Below are positions 14,249 to 20,071 of a stretch of 22,501 nucleotides of DNA, piece after piece. The notes beneath the pieces are model-generated. The model made no database searches. It saw only the letters and a program-made list of their open reading frames with translations, and was not told where the DNA came from. Position 1 is the first letter of the stretch. Each line of letters starts with the position of its first letter. This DNA comes from a virus, in the IMG/VR virus record IMGVR_UViG_3300046459_000263, positions 1 to 22,501 of that record. One strand, written 5' to 3'. Both the position numbers and the translations under genes were made by a program.

Positions 14249-14831
14249 GTTCGTGGACCTCTTTGAAGGTGATTCCGTCTCCCGGCGCGATGCCGAGATC
14301 GTTCTTCAGGCCGGTCAGGATGAAACCGACCGTCCGGGTTTTGATTTCGTGGAAGTTCTGGCGGTTGGGCTTTCGGGTCGGGCAATAGAGCCGATGCACG
14401 ACTTCCTGATCTCCGCCGCGAGCCAGCGCCACAGCTGCCTTCGTAAGTCGCTCCGGTAGGCGCGCAGAATTGCACCAACGAAGCCATGCCAGGACACCAA
14501 GGGCTCGATCGGCGTCGTTTCGTTGCGGCGCATACTTGGTGCTCCCGTCGAAGGGCTTCATCGCGGACAGCAATCTGATCTTCTCGATCTCGATCAGCTC
14601 GGCACGCGACATGCCGACCATGTTCCAGCCACCGGACCGGTTGCCGGACGTGAGCCAGCGCCTCTCGTTGTCCGGCGTCTTGTCGATGACCTCTACGGCC
14701 TCGACAAGAAGTTGCCAGATGACGTCGGAGTGGCGGGCATGATCACCCTTCAGCTCGACGGCCAGCTCGCCACCATGTGCGAGCCAGCCGAGAGCCTGTG
14801 TGCGATCCTCATGCAGGGACGAGGTTGTCAT
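14241..14831 (-). CDS. Hypothetical protein, 196 aa
   Basis: I chose ATG 14831 (MTTSSLHEDRTQALG); the GTG at 14870 has no ribosome-binding site. The start overlaps the upstream gene by 23 bases and has only a close AGGA. A helical N-terminal half (GELAVELKGDHARHSDVIWQLLVEAVEVIDKTPD) precedes a WLTSGNRSGGWNMVGM turn and a section ending RRQN-like, KTRTVGFILTGLKNDLG. No family or catalytic motif recognised. Confidence 0.7.
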   Translation of the reverse strand: MTTSSLHEDRTQALGWLAHGGELAVELKGDHARHSDVIWQLLVEAVEVIDKTPDNERRWLTSGNRSGGWNMVGMSRAELIEIEKIRLLSAMKPFDGSTKYAPQRNDADRALGVLAWLRWCNSARLPERLTKAAVALARGGDQEVVHRLYCPTRKPNRQNFHEIKTRTVGFILTGLKNDLGIAPGDGITFKEVHEHV

Positions 14832-15159
14832 TCCTGATTTCCGAGGCCGTGGGTTGGCCGCCGAGGACACGGCGACGGGTTGCGCGATATTCGAAGAGGT
14901 TCGTTCCGATGCGCGCTTGCGTCAGGTGAAGCAGACCTTGCTTCGAGTCCGCATGGATGCGATCGGCAACGAAGTTGAGCGCTTGGATGCGGGTGCGCAG
15001 AGCAGACTGGAGGACGTCATCAGCCGGCACGTTGACTTGGCGGTCGTACTGGAGGTCGCCCTGCCAGTAGACCAGGACGTCGCCGTGAGCGGCGTCCTTG
15101 ATCCAGTCGTAGTACTCGGAGAGTGCGCCCTGTCCGACTTCCAGGACGGTTCTTGCCAT
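14809..15159 (-). CDS. Conserved phage protein, 116 aa, unknown function
   Basis: ATG 15159 sits in a TGATG junction; GTG at 15162 is the alternative. It contains EYYDWIKDAAHGDVLVYWQGDLQYDR, a helix, then KQGLLHLTQARIGTNLFEYRATRRRV. I recognise this arrangement from many small proteins of alphaproteobacterial phages; it looks like a winged-helix DNA-binding fold but has no assigned role that I can name with confidence. Confidence 0.75.
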   Translation of the reverse strand: MARTVLEVGQGALSEYYDWIKDAAHGDVLVYWQGDLQYDRQVNVPADDVLQSALRTRIQALNFVADRIHADSKQGLLHLTQARIGTNLFEYRATRRRVLGGQPTASEIRNDNLVPA

Positions 15160-15605
15160 CACGCCACCAGCTTCTTCAGAAGGGTGGCATGCAGCTCGAC
15201 AACCGTCGTCAAGCCTTCGATGATGCGGCCGAGCTGAGCGACAGCCTCGACCTTATCCTCGGAGGCCATGTCGATCGGGTCGAAGTCGAAGTCCGGCTCG
15301 AACACGATCTCGAACTCGTCCTCGTCATCCTCTTCGTCGTTCACGTCGGTCTCGTCGCCGCTGTCACGAGCGAGATCCAGGTCGAAGGCAGCGTTCACGC
15401 TCGCTTCGAGCCGGTCGTAGTCGTCGAGCGCCTTGAGGAAGTCGTCCTGATCGCCGAGGCAGATGCCGGGCGGGCAGTCGCACAGTTCCGGCTGCTCGCC
15501 GATAGCGCCGAGCACGGTCAGGAGGGCGATCAGATCAATCGGCATCCCGGACTTCGCCAGGGCCTCGCCGATCGCGCGATCGTCCAAGGAAACGTTGGGT
15601 GTCAT
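15159..15605 (-). CDS. Acidic hypothetical protein, 148 aa
   Basis: ATG 15605 (MTPNVSLDDRAIGEA) has CGGAG 6 bases upstream, immediately below the operator at 15616-15631. It contains a CDCPPGIC cysteine pair and a very acidic stretch (NDEEDDEDEFEIVFEPDFDFDP, about residues 88-110) between helical parts. Such a charge pattern is typical of DNA mimics or disordered linkers, but neither is demonstrated. It is the first gene of the block running down to the DnaQ-like gene. Confidence 0.7.
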   Translation of the reverse strand: MTPNVSLDDRAIGEALAKSGMPIDLIALLTVLGAIGEQPELCDCPPGICLGDQDDFLKALDDYDRLEASVNAAFDLDLARDSGDETDVNDEEDDEDEFEIVFEPDFDFDPIDMASEDKVEAVAQLGRIIEGLTTVVELHATLLKKLVA

Positions 15606-15615
15606 TCTTGCTCCG

Positions 15616-15631
15616 TTTGCACTCGTGCAAA
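15616..15631. promoter_or_regulatory. Operator-like 16-bp site, copy 6 (perfect arms)
   Basis: TTTGCACTCGTGCAAA has two perfect 7-base arms around a 2-base centre, the best palindrome of the family. It directly abuts the CGGAG of the 148-aa gene and follows the terminator at 15644-15709. Confidence 0.8.
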
Positions 15632-15643
15632 TGATTTGATGTG

Positions 15644-15709
15644 AAAAGGGGCGCCCCAGCACGCGCAACCAGAATGGGGCGCCCCTCGATTTCCCCGCTC
15701 AACGGGGAA
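15644..15709 (-). terminator. Double-hairpin terminator after ssb
   Basis: On the minus strand a 7-bp hairpin (TTCCCCG...CGGGGAA, 15691-15709) is followed by two copies of the self-complementary GGGGCGCCCC (15676-15685 and 15648-15657) that can pair into a 10-bp stem with an 18-base loop, then TTTT. It closes the replication unit that ends with ssb. Confidence 0.75.
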
Positions 15710-15760
15710 GCTCAGATAAACTGACCAGTGCGAAGCTTGGTCAGGACGTCATCGCCCTTG

Positions 15761-16405
15761 TCAAAAGGGGATGTCGTCATCCATGTCGTTGTTGCGACCA
15801 CCGCCGCTGCCACCGCGGCTACCGCCGCCACGGCTGCGGTCATCGCGACCATCGTCACGCTCGCTGCCGCCGCGACCGCCGCGGGTCGAACCGCGATCAT
15901 CGCCGCCACGGTCGTCGTCACGGCCACGGCTGGAGCTGCCACGGCTGCTGGAGCCGCGATCATCGCCACCACGGTCATCGTCGCGACCACGGCCACGGCT
16001 GGAGCCGCGGTCATCATCGCCACGGCCACCGCCGTTGCTGTTGTCGTTGGCCGAACCCAGCTTCATCAGCTGCTCGACGAGTGCGAACTGCGGGATGACG
16101 ATCTCGGTCGAGTACTTCTCGACGCCCTGCTGATCCTGCCACTTGCGGGTCTCGATCTTGCCCTCGACGCGGACCAGGTCGCCCTTCTTGAGGTTCTTCT
16201 CGGCGTACTCGATCGTCTTCTCGGCCCAGACGGTGACGCGGTGCCACTCGGTCTTTTCCTTCCACTCGCCGGAGCGCTTGTCCTTCCAGCTCTCGCTGGT
16301 GGCGACGCTCAGGTTCGCGACGGAGCCGCCGTTCGTCATGTTCTTGACTTCGGGATCCTTGCCCAGGCGACCGATCAGGGTCGCTCGGTTCAAACTGTTA
16401 GCCAT
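15761..16405 (-). CDS. ssb: Single-stranded DNA-binding protein
   Basis: 214 aa; ATG 16405 (MANSLNRATLIGRLGKDPEVK) has AAAGGAG 9 bases upstream. Residues 1-110 are a complete OB-fold of the bacterial SSB type: LIGRLGKDPE, the VATSESWKDKRSGEWKEKTEWHRVTVW strand pair, YAEKNLKKGDLVRVEGKIETRKW and QFALVEQL. A long linker of R, G, D, S repeats (about 125-200) follows, then the canonical acidic tip DDDIPF that recruits repair and replication proteins. It coats single-stranded DNA during phage replication and recombination and sits 62 bases downstream of the helicase gene, with two operator-like sites between them. Confidence 0.96.
   Translation of the reverse strand: MANSLNRATLIGRLGKDPEVKNMTNGGSVANLSVATSESWKDKRSGEWKEKTEWHRVTVWAEKTIEYAEKNLKKGDLVRVEGKIETRKWQDQQGVEKYSTEIVIPQFALVEQLMKLGSANDNSNGGGRGDDDRGSSRGRGRDDDRGGDDRGSSSRGSSSRGRDDDRGGDDRGSTRGGRGGSERDDGRDDRSRGGGSRGGSGGGRNNDMDDDIPF
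15891..16006 (-). repeat. Imperfect tandem repeat in the ssb linker
   Basis: Two copies of a roughly 50-base unit, 15891-15936 and 15954-16005, differ by a 6-base indel and a few substitutions. They encode the repeated RGRDDDRGGDDRGS-like linker blocks. Confidence 0.65.
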
Positions 16406-16427
16406 TGGTGGTCTCTCCTTTTCGAGG

Positions 16428-16460
16428 TTTGCATTATCAGACGGTTTGCATTCATGCAAG
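16428..16460. promoter_or_regulatory. Operator-like site copy 7 plus half-site
   Basis: TTTGCATTCATGCAAG (16445-16460) holds a 14-base core TTGCAT-TC-ATGCAA with perfect arms. A second TTTGCAT half-site begins 17 bases away at 16428. The pair lies between the TAA of the helicase gene (16468) and the ssb ribosome-binding site. Confidence 0.75.
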
Positions 16461-16467
16461 CAAATTC

Positions 16468-18033
16468 TTAAAAAACTGGCTTGACGAACAGGCCGGTGTT
16501 CTCGTCGAAGGCCAGAAGGGTTCGACCGGTATTGCCGGCGATGCGCTTCAGGCGGACCTTCGCGATGTTGATCGTACGGGCGTTGGGGTTCTCCTCGTCG
16601 CCGCCGAGCACGATGATGCCCAGGTCCGGCTTGTTAGCCCAGTGAGCCGAGTCTGAGATCGAATAGAGGCCGGGCTCGGTGTCGCCCGTGATCTTGGTCG
16701 GATGCGCAACTACCACCACACACACTCCGAATTGTTTCGCGAACCGTTTCATCTTCTTGATCATCTTGCCGACGTATTCGGTCAGCGAGATGTTCATGGG
16801 TCGGTTGTGCTCAAGCTCGTTCCAGGGGTCGATGATCAGCATGCGGACGCCGTCGCGGAACACCGCGGCAGCTGCGCACTCCAGCAGGAAGTCGACGTCG
16901 ATGTCGAAGTCCTTGGTCTCGTCGTAGTCGATGAACCGATAATACCTCTCGACGAAGGCCTCGGCTCTCTTCTTCTCTTCGAACGTCCAGTCCTTGCGCG
17001 GCTTCTCCAGGAAGGCCGTCATCAGCTCGTGCGCCAGGAACGGCTTGACGTCCTTCTCGCCCGAAAAAATGGCAACCGGCCACTTGTGCTTCTTCGCGAG
17101 CAGCACGGAGGCCTGGTTGATCAGCGTCGACTTACCGACGTTGGGGACGCCGGTAGCGACGACGAACTGGCCGCCGTAGAACTTCATCAGAAGATCAAGC
17201 TCTTCCGACAGACCAATCTCGGCCATCTCCGGCATCTCCATTTCCGGATAGTCGGAGAGGCGGAACAGACCGTTGACGGGCCACGGCTTGGCGTTGTCGA
17301 TCATCTCCCGGACGCGCTCGACGCCGAGATATTTCTTGACCTCGTTCAGATCCTTTGGGGCTCTGAAGGCCCCCTTGTTCTTCTTGTCGGGGACGACCTC
17401 GTCCTTCGGGTACTCGACCCAGAAGCACTTCGGCGCGCCGAGACGTCTAACCAGTTCCTTGGCCAGGCGCTGACCTGGCTCGTCCGCATCGGTGCAGATG
17501 ATGTGGTACTTGACCTCCATCAGCTGGCCGTAGAGGCGAGCCATGAACGAGAACTTATCGTCGTCGTCGGGATCGATATCCCGAGCATCATCCGGCACCG
17601 GTATCAGCTTGCCCTTGGCATCGCGAGCCGGCGGCGCACCATCGGGCACCGAGATGATCGTCTCGTAGCCGGACTCCTTGCCGGCCTGAGTGTCGAACTC
17701 ACCCTCGGTCCAGATCAGCGACTCCTGGCCGGTGCTGAGCATCTCCATCAGCGCGGGGTCGAACAGGACGTCAGCGTTGTAGACGGTCTTCACAGCGTCG
17801 CGGCGCTGCATGAACCGGCGCTCGCCGTCCTTCGACCAGCGGTACTTGGTGTTTACCTCGATACCGTGTTCGTAATACGGGAAGCAGAGAACGTTGCCGT
17901 GCTCGTCGGGCTCAACGATTACGCGGTCCTGCGAATCTCGCGAGAGACGCCCGCTGTAGTGCCCCATAGCCGCCGACATTTCCACGCTCAGGCCGCGGTC
18001 CTCGATCCCCCTGGCGTGCTTCTCGTTTAGCAT
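16468..18033 (-). CDS. Toprim primase / replicative helicase, T7 gp4-like, lacking the zinc domain
   Basis: 521 aa. ATG 18033 follows a GGGTAGG about 8 bases upstream; a TAG four codons upstream closes the frame, so it cannot be longer. The Toprim primase domain shows WTEGEFD (E110) and ICTDADEPG (D182, D184). The RecA-like helicase has Walker A GVPNVGKS (295-302), Walker B MLIIDPWNE (D402) and the VVVAHPTK segment (about 440). The order primase then helicase is that of T7 gene 4. It unwinds DNA at the fork and primes the lagging strand. The zinc ribbon such proteins normally carry at the N-terminus is encoded just upstream in another frame (17912-18238), so this product resembles the short 4B form. 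No acidic T7-type C-terminal tail is seen. Confidence 0.93.
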   Translation of the reverse strand: MLNEKHARGIEDRGLSVEMSAAMGHYSGRLSRDSQDRVIVEPDEHGNVLCFPYYEHGIEVNTKYRWSKDGERRFMQRRDAVKTVYNADVLFDPALMEMLSTGQESLIWTEGEFDTQAGKESGYETIISVPDGAPPARDAKGKLIPVPDDARDIDPDDDDKFSFMARLYGQLMEVKYHIICTDADEPGQRLAKELVRRLGAPKCFWVEYPKDEVVPDKKNKGAFRAPKDLNEVKKYLGVERVREMIDNAKPWPVNGLFRLSDYPEMEMPEMAEIGLSEELDLLMKFYGGQFVVATGVPNVGKSTLINQASVLLAKKHKWPVAIFSGEKDVKPFLAHELMTAFLEKPRKDWTFEEKKRAEAFVERYYRFIDYDETKDFDIDVDFLLECAAAAVFRDGVRMLIIDPWNELEHNRPMNISLTEYVGKMIKKMKRFAKQFGVCVVVVAHPTKITGDTEPGLYSISDSAHWANKPDLGIIVLGGDEENPNARTINIAKVRLKRIAGNTGRTLLAFDENTGLFVKPVF

Positions 18034-18238
18034 TCTCTGAACCTACCCATTGACAGTTTTTGCAGTTCCACACGACGCCGCTGTCGTCGATCTTCACCGA
18101 CAGGCAGCGGATTTTTTTGTGAGCGCCCTTCCGCTTGTGCGAGCACTGCGGACAGGTCGAGTACTGGTTTCCGAATTTCAGGGATCGAAGCTTGATCCCT
18201 TCCTCCGCGAGGACCTTGCCGACATCGACGCCGGCCAT
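17912..18238 (-). CDS. Primase zinc-ribbon domain protein, 108 aa, frame-separated from the helicase
   Basis: ATG 18238 overlaps the TGA of the initiator gene (TGATG). Residues 26-66 are a clear T7-type primase zinc ribbon: CPQC (C29, C32), a KRKGAHKKIRCLSV strand with basic residues, then VVWNCKNCQW (C59, C62). Beyond residue 68 the frame overlaps the helicase ORF by 122 bases and is arginine-rich shadow with no domain. The helicase frame is +1 relative to this one. In T7 and relatives the ribbon is fused to Toprim and recognises the priming site. Here it may act as a separate protein, be joined by +1 frameshifting, or be cut off by an indel. Confidence 0.75.
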   Translation of the reverse strand: MAGVDVGKVLAEEGIKLRSLKFGNQYSTCPQCSHKRKGAHKKIRCLSVKIDDSGVVWNCKNCQWVGSENAKREARQGDRGPRPERGNVGGYGALQRASLARFAGPRNR

Positions 18239-19059
18239 CAGATCGCCATCCGCTTGCTGGGCGGACCCTTCTTCGACTTCTTGTTGTCGAACTGGTCGTC
18301 CCAGCGCTGGCCGTGGATGAACTTGTCCGGCGCCATCATGAACTCGAGTTCTTCGCAGCTGGCGACGTATCGGCGGACACCATCCATGATGGTCGTGAAC
18401 TCGACCTTGTCCTCCCTGAAGACCCGGTTGAGCTTCGTCATGGCGATGGCCTTCGCCACCTTCTTCGGCCACTCGCTCCAGAACTGCTCATGATAATCAT
18501 CAGGCCAAGTCGAGGTCCTGCGCTTCTTCGGCGCAGCGGTTCTAGCTTGCGGTTCTGGTGGTGGTTCTAAGTGGTGGTTCAAGGTGTCAGGCTCGCTAAC
18601 ACCCCCCTGTTCGTCAGACGAACACCCCCTGTTAGGCTCGCTAACACCCCCCTGTTCGTCAGACGAACACCCGGTGTCATCGTCGCGAACACGGGGGGCG
18701 TTCGTAAAACGAACACGGGGTACGAAGGGCGGACAGGCGTCCGGATCTTTGTAGAAGAGGGTCTGGTCGACGGCCGGATTGTCGTCGATCAGCAGCAGGT
18801 ACTCGGATGATCGCGTGCCGCCATTGGCGTGCTTACGGCCGGTCGCGATGATCAGCCCGATGTCCTGGAGGTAGCCGAGGTTGATGTTGACCGTGGGTCG
18901 GCTCAGGCCAGTGATCTTGGCGATGATGGTCTGGCGCGGGAAAGCGGTGTCCTCGTCGCTGGCGAAGTCGGCCAGCACCAACAGGATGTGGCGCATGGTC
19001 GACGTCAGCTCTTTGCAGTCGCCAAGGTGCTTGGCCCAGTTGATTGCTCTGATGCTCAT
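18238..19059 (-). CDS. Replication initiator (winged-helix, lambda O-like)
   Basis: 273 aa; ATG 19059 (MSIRAINWAKHL) has CGGAAC upstream; the longer frame crosses the control region. Residues 15-70 (STMRHILLVLADFASDED...PRQTIIAKITGLSRPTVNINLGYLQDIGLI) form the winged helix common to phage replication initiators, which opens the origin. The middle (130-157) has a duplicated GCSSDEQGGVSEP peptide caused by iteron DNA inside the gene. The C-terminal part (FWSEWPKKVAKAIAMTKLNRVF...EFMMAPDKFIHGQRWDDQF) matches the C-terminal segment typical of phage replisome organisers. It heads the minus-strand early operon leading into the primase ribbon and helicase. DNA binding to its internal repeats is inferred. 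Confidence 0.82.
   Translation of the reverse strand: MSIRAINWAKHLGDCKELTSTMRHILLVLADFASDEDTAFPRQTIIAKITGLSRPTVNINLGYLQDIGLIIATGRKHANGGTRSSEYLLLIDDNPAVDQTLFYKDPDACPPFVPRVRFTNAPRVRDDDTGCSSDEQGGVSEPNRGCSSDEQGGVSEPDTLNHHLEPPPEPQARTAAPKKRRTSTWPDDYHEQFWSEWPKKVAKAIAMTKLNRVFREDKVEFTTIMDGVRRYVASCEELEFMMAPDKFIHGQRWDDQFDNKKSKKGPPSKRMAI
18538..18580. repeat. Four GGTTC repeats at 12-13 bp spacing
   Basis: GGTTCT at 18538, 18551 and 18563 and GGTTC at 18576, spaced 13, 12 and 13 bases, immediately beside the AACAC iteron array inside the initiator gene. The spacing is not a multiple of three, so the repeats are not simply a peptide repeat. Possibly a second recognition cluster of the origin. Confidence 0.45.
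18586..18720. repeat. Origin-like iteron array inside the initiator gene
   Basis: A 39-bp perfect direct repeat (18589-18627 and 18634-18672, period 45) belongs to a larger array of six AACAC boxes starting at 18598, 18621, 18643, 18666, 18688 and 18712, that is every 22-24 bases or about two helical turns. Each is preceded by CG or CT and followed by C-rich or CGGG sequence. Inverted repeats are embedded: GTTCGTCAGACGAAC (18610-18624, 18655-18669), GTTCGTAAAACGAAC (18700-18714) and GTTAG...CTAAC (18631-18645). The lambda origin lies in the same way inside gene O. Likely the phage replication origin. Confidence 0.75.
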
Positions 19060-19086
19060 GTCGTTCCGTTGATCTGGTCCGCGGGC

Positions 19087-19115
19087 TTGACGCCTCTTGC
19101 GGGTTGGTGTACTTG
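19087..19115 (+). promoter_or_regulatory. Weak candidate promoter for the resolvase-repressor unit
   Basis: TTGACG, a 17-base spacer and TACTTG lie 70 bases before the resolvase start. The -35 match is good and the -10 poor. The -10 overlaps the operator-like site at 19112-19127, which fits repression, but the call is tentative. Confidence 0.35.
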
Positions 19116-19139
19116 CACGAATGCAAATGAAAATGCAAG
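19112..19139. promoter_or_regulatory. Operator-like site copy 8 plus half-site, divergent control region
   Basis: CTTGCACGAATGCAAA (19112-19127) plus the half-site ATGCAAG (19133-19139) lie between the divergent initiator (minus) and resolvase (plus) genes, so one bound protein could control both directions. The well-conserved ATGCAAA half faces the resolvase gene, that is, reversed relative to copies 1-7. Confidence 0.75.
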
Positions 19140-19185
19140 CCACGAGATGTGGTTATTGCGTCTTTCGAGTCACACTAGGGAACTC

Positions 19186-19797
19186 ATGGACCGAATCCTC
19201 GTAGCCGGCCTCGATCCGGCTTTCGCCGCCTTTGGCATCAGCAGACTTTGGTTGGACCTGGGTACCCTTGAGTTTTCCTTCGACCGATTCCGGACCATCT
19301 GGACCGACAAGCGGGCGGGGAAGGGCAAAGTCGTGCGCCAGAACTCCGACGACCTGCGTCGGGCGACCGAGCTGCACGATGCGCTCCACGAGGAGCTGGA
19401 AGGCTGTACCGTTGCGTTCGGCGAGATCCCTTCAGGGTCTCGGCGCGCGAGGGCTGCGTTCGCTTTTGGCGCTGCTGTTGGTATCCTCGCCTCGGTGAAG
19501 ATCCCGCTCATCCAGGTCATGCCCCTGGAAACGAAGCTGGGCTCCGTGGGCAGCAAGACGGCCGAGAAGCCAGAGATCATCGCCTGGGCCGCGGAGCGCT
19601 TTCCTGAGGCTCCCTGGCAGCGCTACGAGGCCGATACGAAGAACAAGACCGGCAAGATCGTGAACCGGGCAGGGGACTTGCACATCGACAACGAGCATGT
19701 GGCCGACGCCTGCGCTGTCCCCCACGCTGGCATTCGGACCCCCGAGTTCAAGCAATTGCTTGCACTCTGGAAGATGTCCAAGGCAAACTCCGGTTGA
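19186..19797 (+). CDS. RuvC-like Holliday junction resolvase
   Basis: 203 aa; ATG 19186 (MDRILVAGLDPAFAAFGIS) has AGGGAAC upstream; the longer frame runs through the divergent control region and is not used. The RNase H-like fold of RuvC is visible: first acid in GLDPAFAAFG (D10), a second in VAFGEIPSGSRRARAAFAFG (E80 with the helix that follows), and the C-terminal NEHVADACAVPHAG (E170, D174). RuvC-type enzymes cut four-way junctions during recombination or before packaging. It is the first gene of the plus-strand unit that also carries the repressor, and the only enzyme on this strand. Confidence 0.85.
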   Translation: MDRILVAGLDPAFAAFGISRLWLDLGTLEFSFDRFRTIWTDKRAGKGKVVRQNSDDLRRATELHDALHEELEGCTVAFGEIPSGSRRARAAFAFGAAVGILASVKIPLIQVMPLETKLGSVGSKTAEKPEIIAWAAERFPEAPWQRYEADTKNKTGKIVNRAGDLHIDNEHVADACAVPHAGIRTPEFKQLLALWKMSKANSG

Positions 19798-19883
19798 AAA
19801 CTCCGGCCTGCACCGTTCCATAAACCATTGATTTTGTTTGATTTTCTTCCCGTTTGCAGAACGGACGGGGAACAAAAAAACAT

Positions 19884-19912
19884 TTGCAATCGCGCGAAAC
19901 CTATCGTATTTG
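19884..19912 (+). promoter_or_regulatory. Candidate promoter of the repressor gene
   Basis: TTGCAA, a 17-base spacer and TATTTG, in a locally AT-rich stretch after the resolvase gene. The operator-like site at 19919-19934 begins 7 bases downstream of the -10, near the expected transcription start, consistent with autoregulation. It would give a leader of about 150 bases. Confidence 0.5.
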
Positions 19913-19918
19913 CCGTTG

Positions 19919-19934
19919 TTAGCATCCAAGCAAA
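19919..19934. promoter_or_regulatory. Operator-like 16-bp site, copy 9
   Basis: TTAGCATCCAAGCAAA matches the consensus TTTGCATTCAAGCAAA at 14 of 16 positions and sits about where transcription of the repressor would begin. The surrounding 19798-20071 gap (274 bases) holds this site, the candidate promoter, a TGCAAAC half-site at about 19959 and a possible 25-codon leader frame from 19954. No other gene is seen there. Confidence 0.65.
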
Positions 19935-20071
19935 TGGATGGACACGGAAAACGATGACTGCAAACGCTACCAGATTTCAGAAGTCCCTAACGGTTCACAA
20001 TTGTACACAGGCCACATCCGGGCCTCACTAATTATTTGTTATGCGAAAACCATGATATTGGAGGATCGCAA

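Noticed and set aside
15712-16029. Alanine/valine/threonine-rich frame overlapping the ssb linker
   Set aside because: Repetitive out-of-frame reading of the Arg/Gly/Asp linker; the ssb frame ends with the expected DDDIPF.
16702-18030. 442-codon plus-strand frame opposite the helicase
   Set aside because: Antisense shadow; the minus-strand frame has all Toprim and Walker motifs.
18589-18672. 39-bp direct repeats as a CRISPR array
   Set aside because: Only two full copies separated by 6 bases, inside a coding gene with a finer 22-24 base period; there are no spacers.
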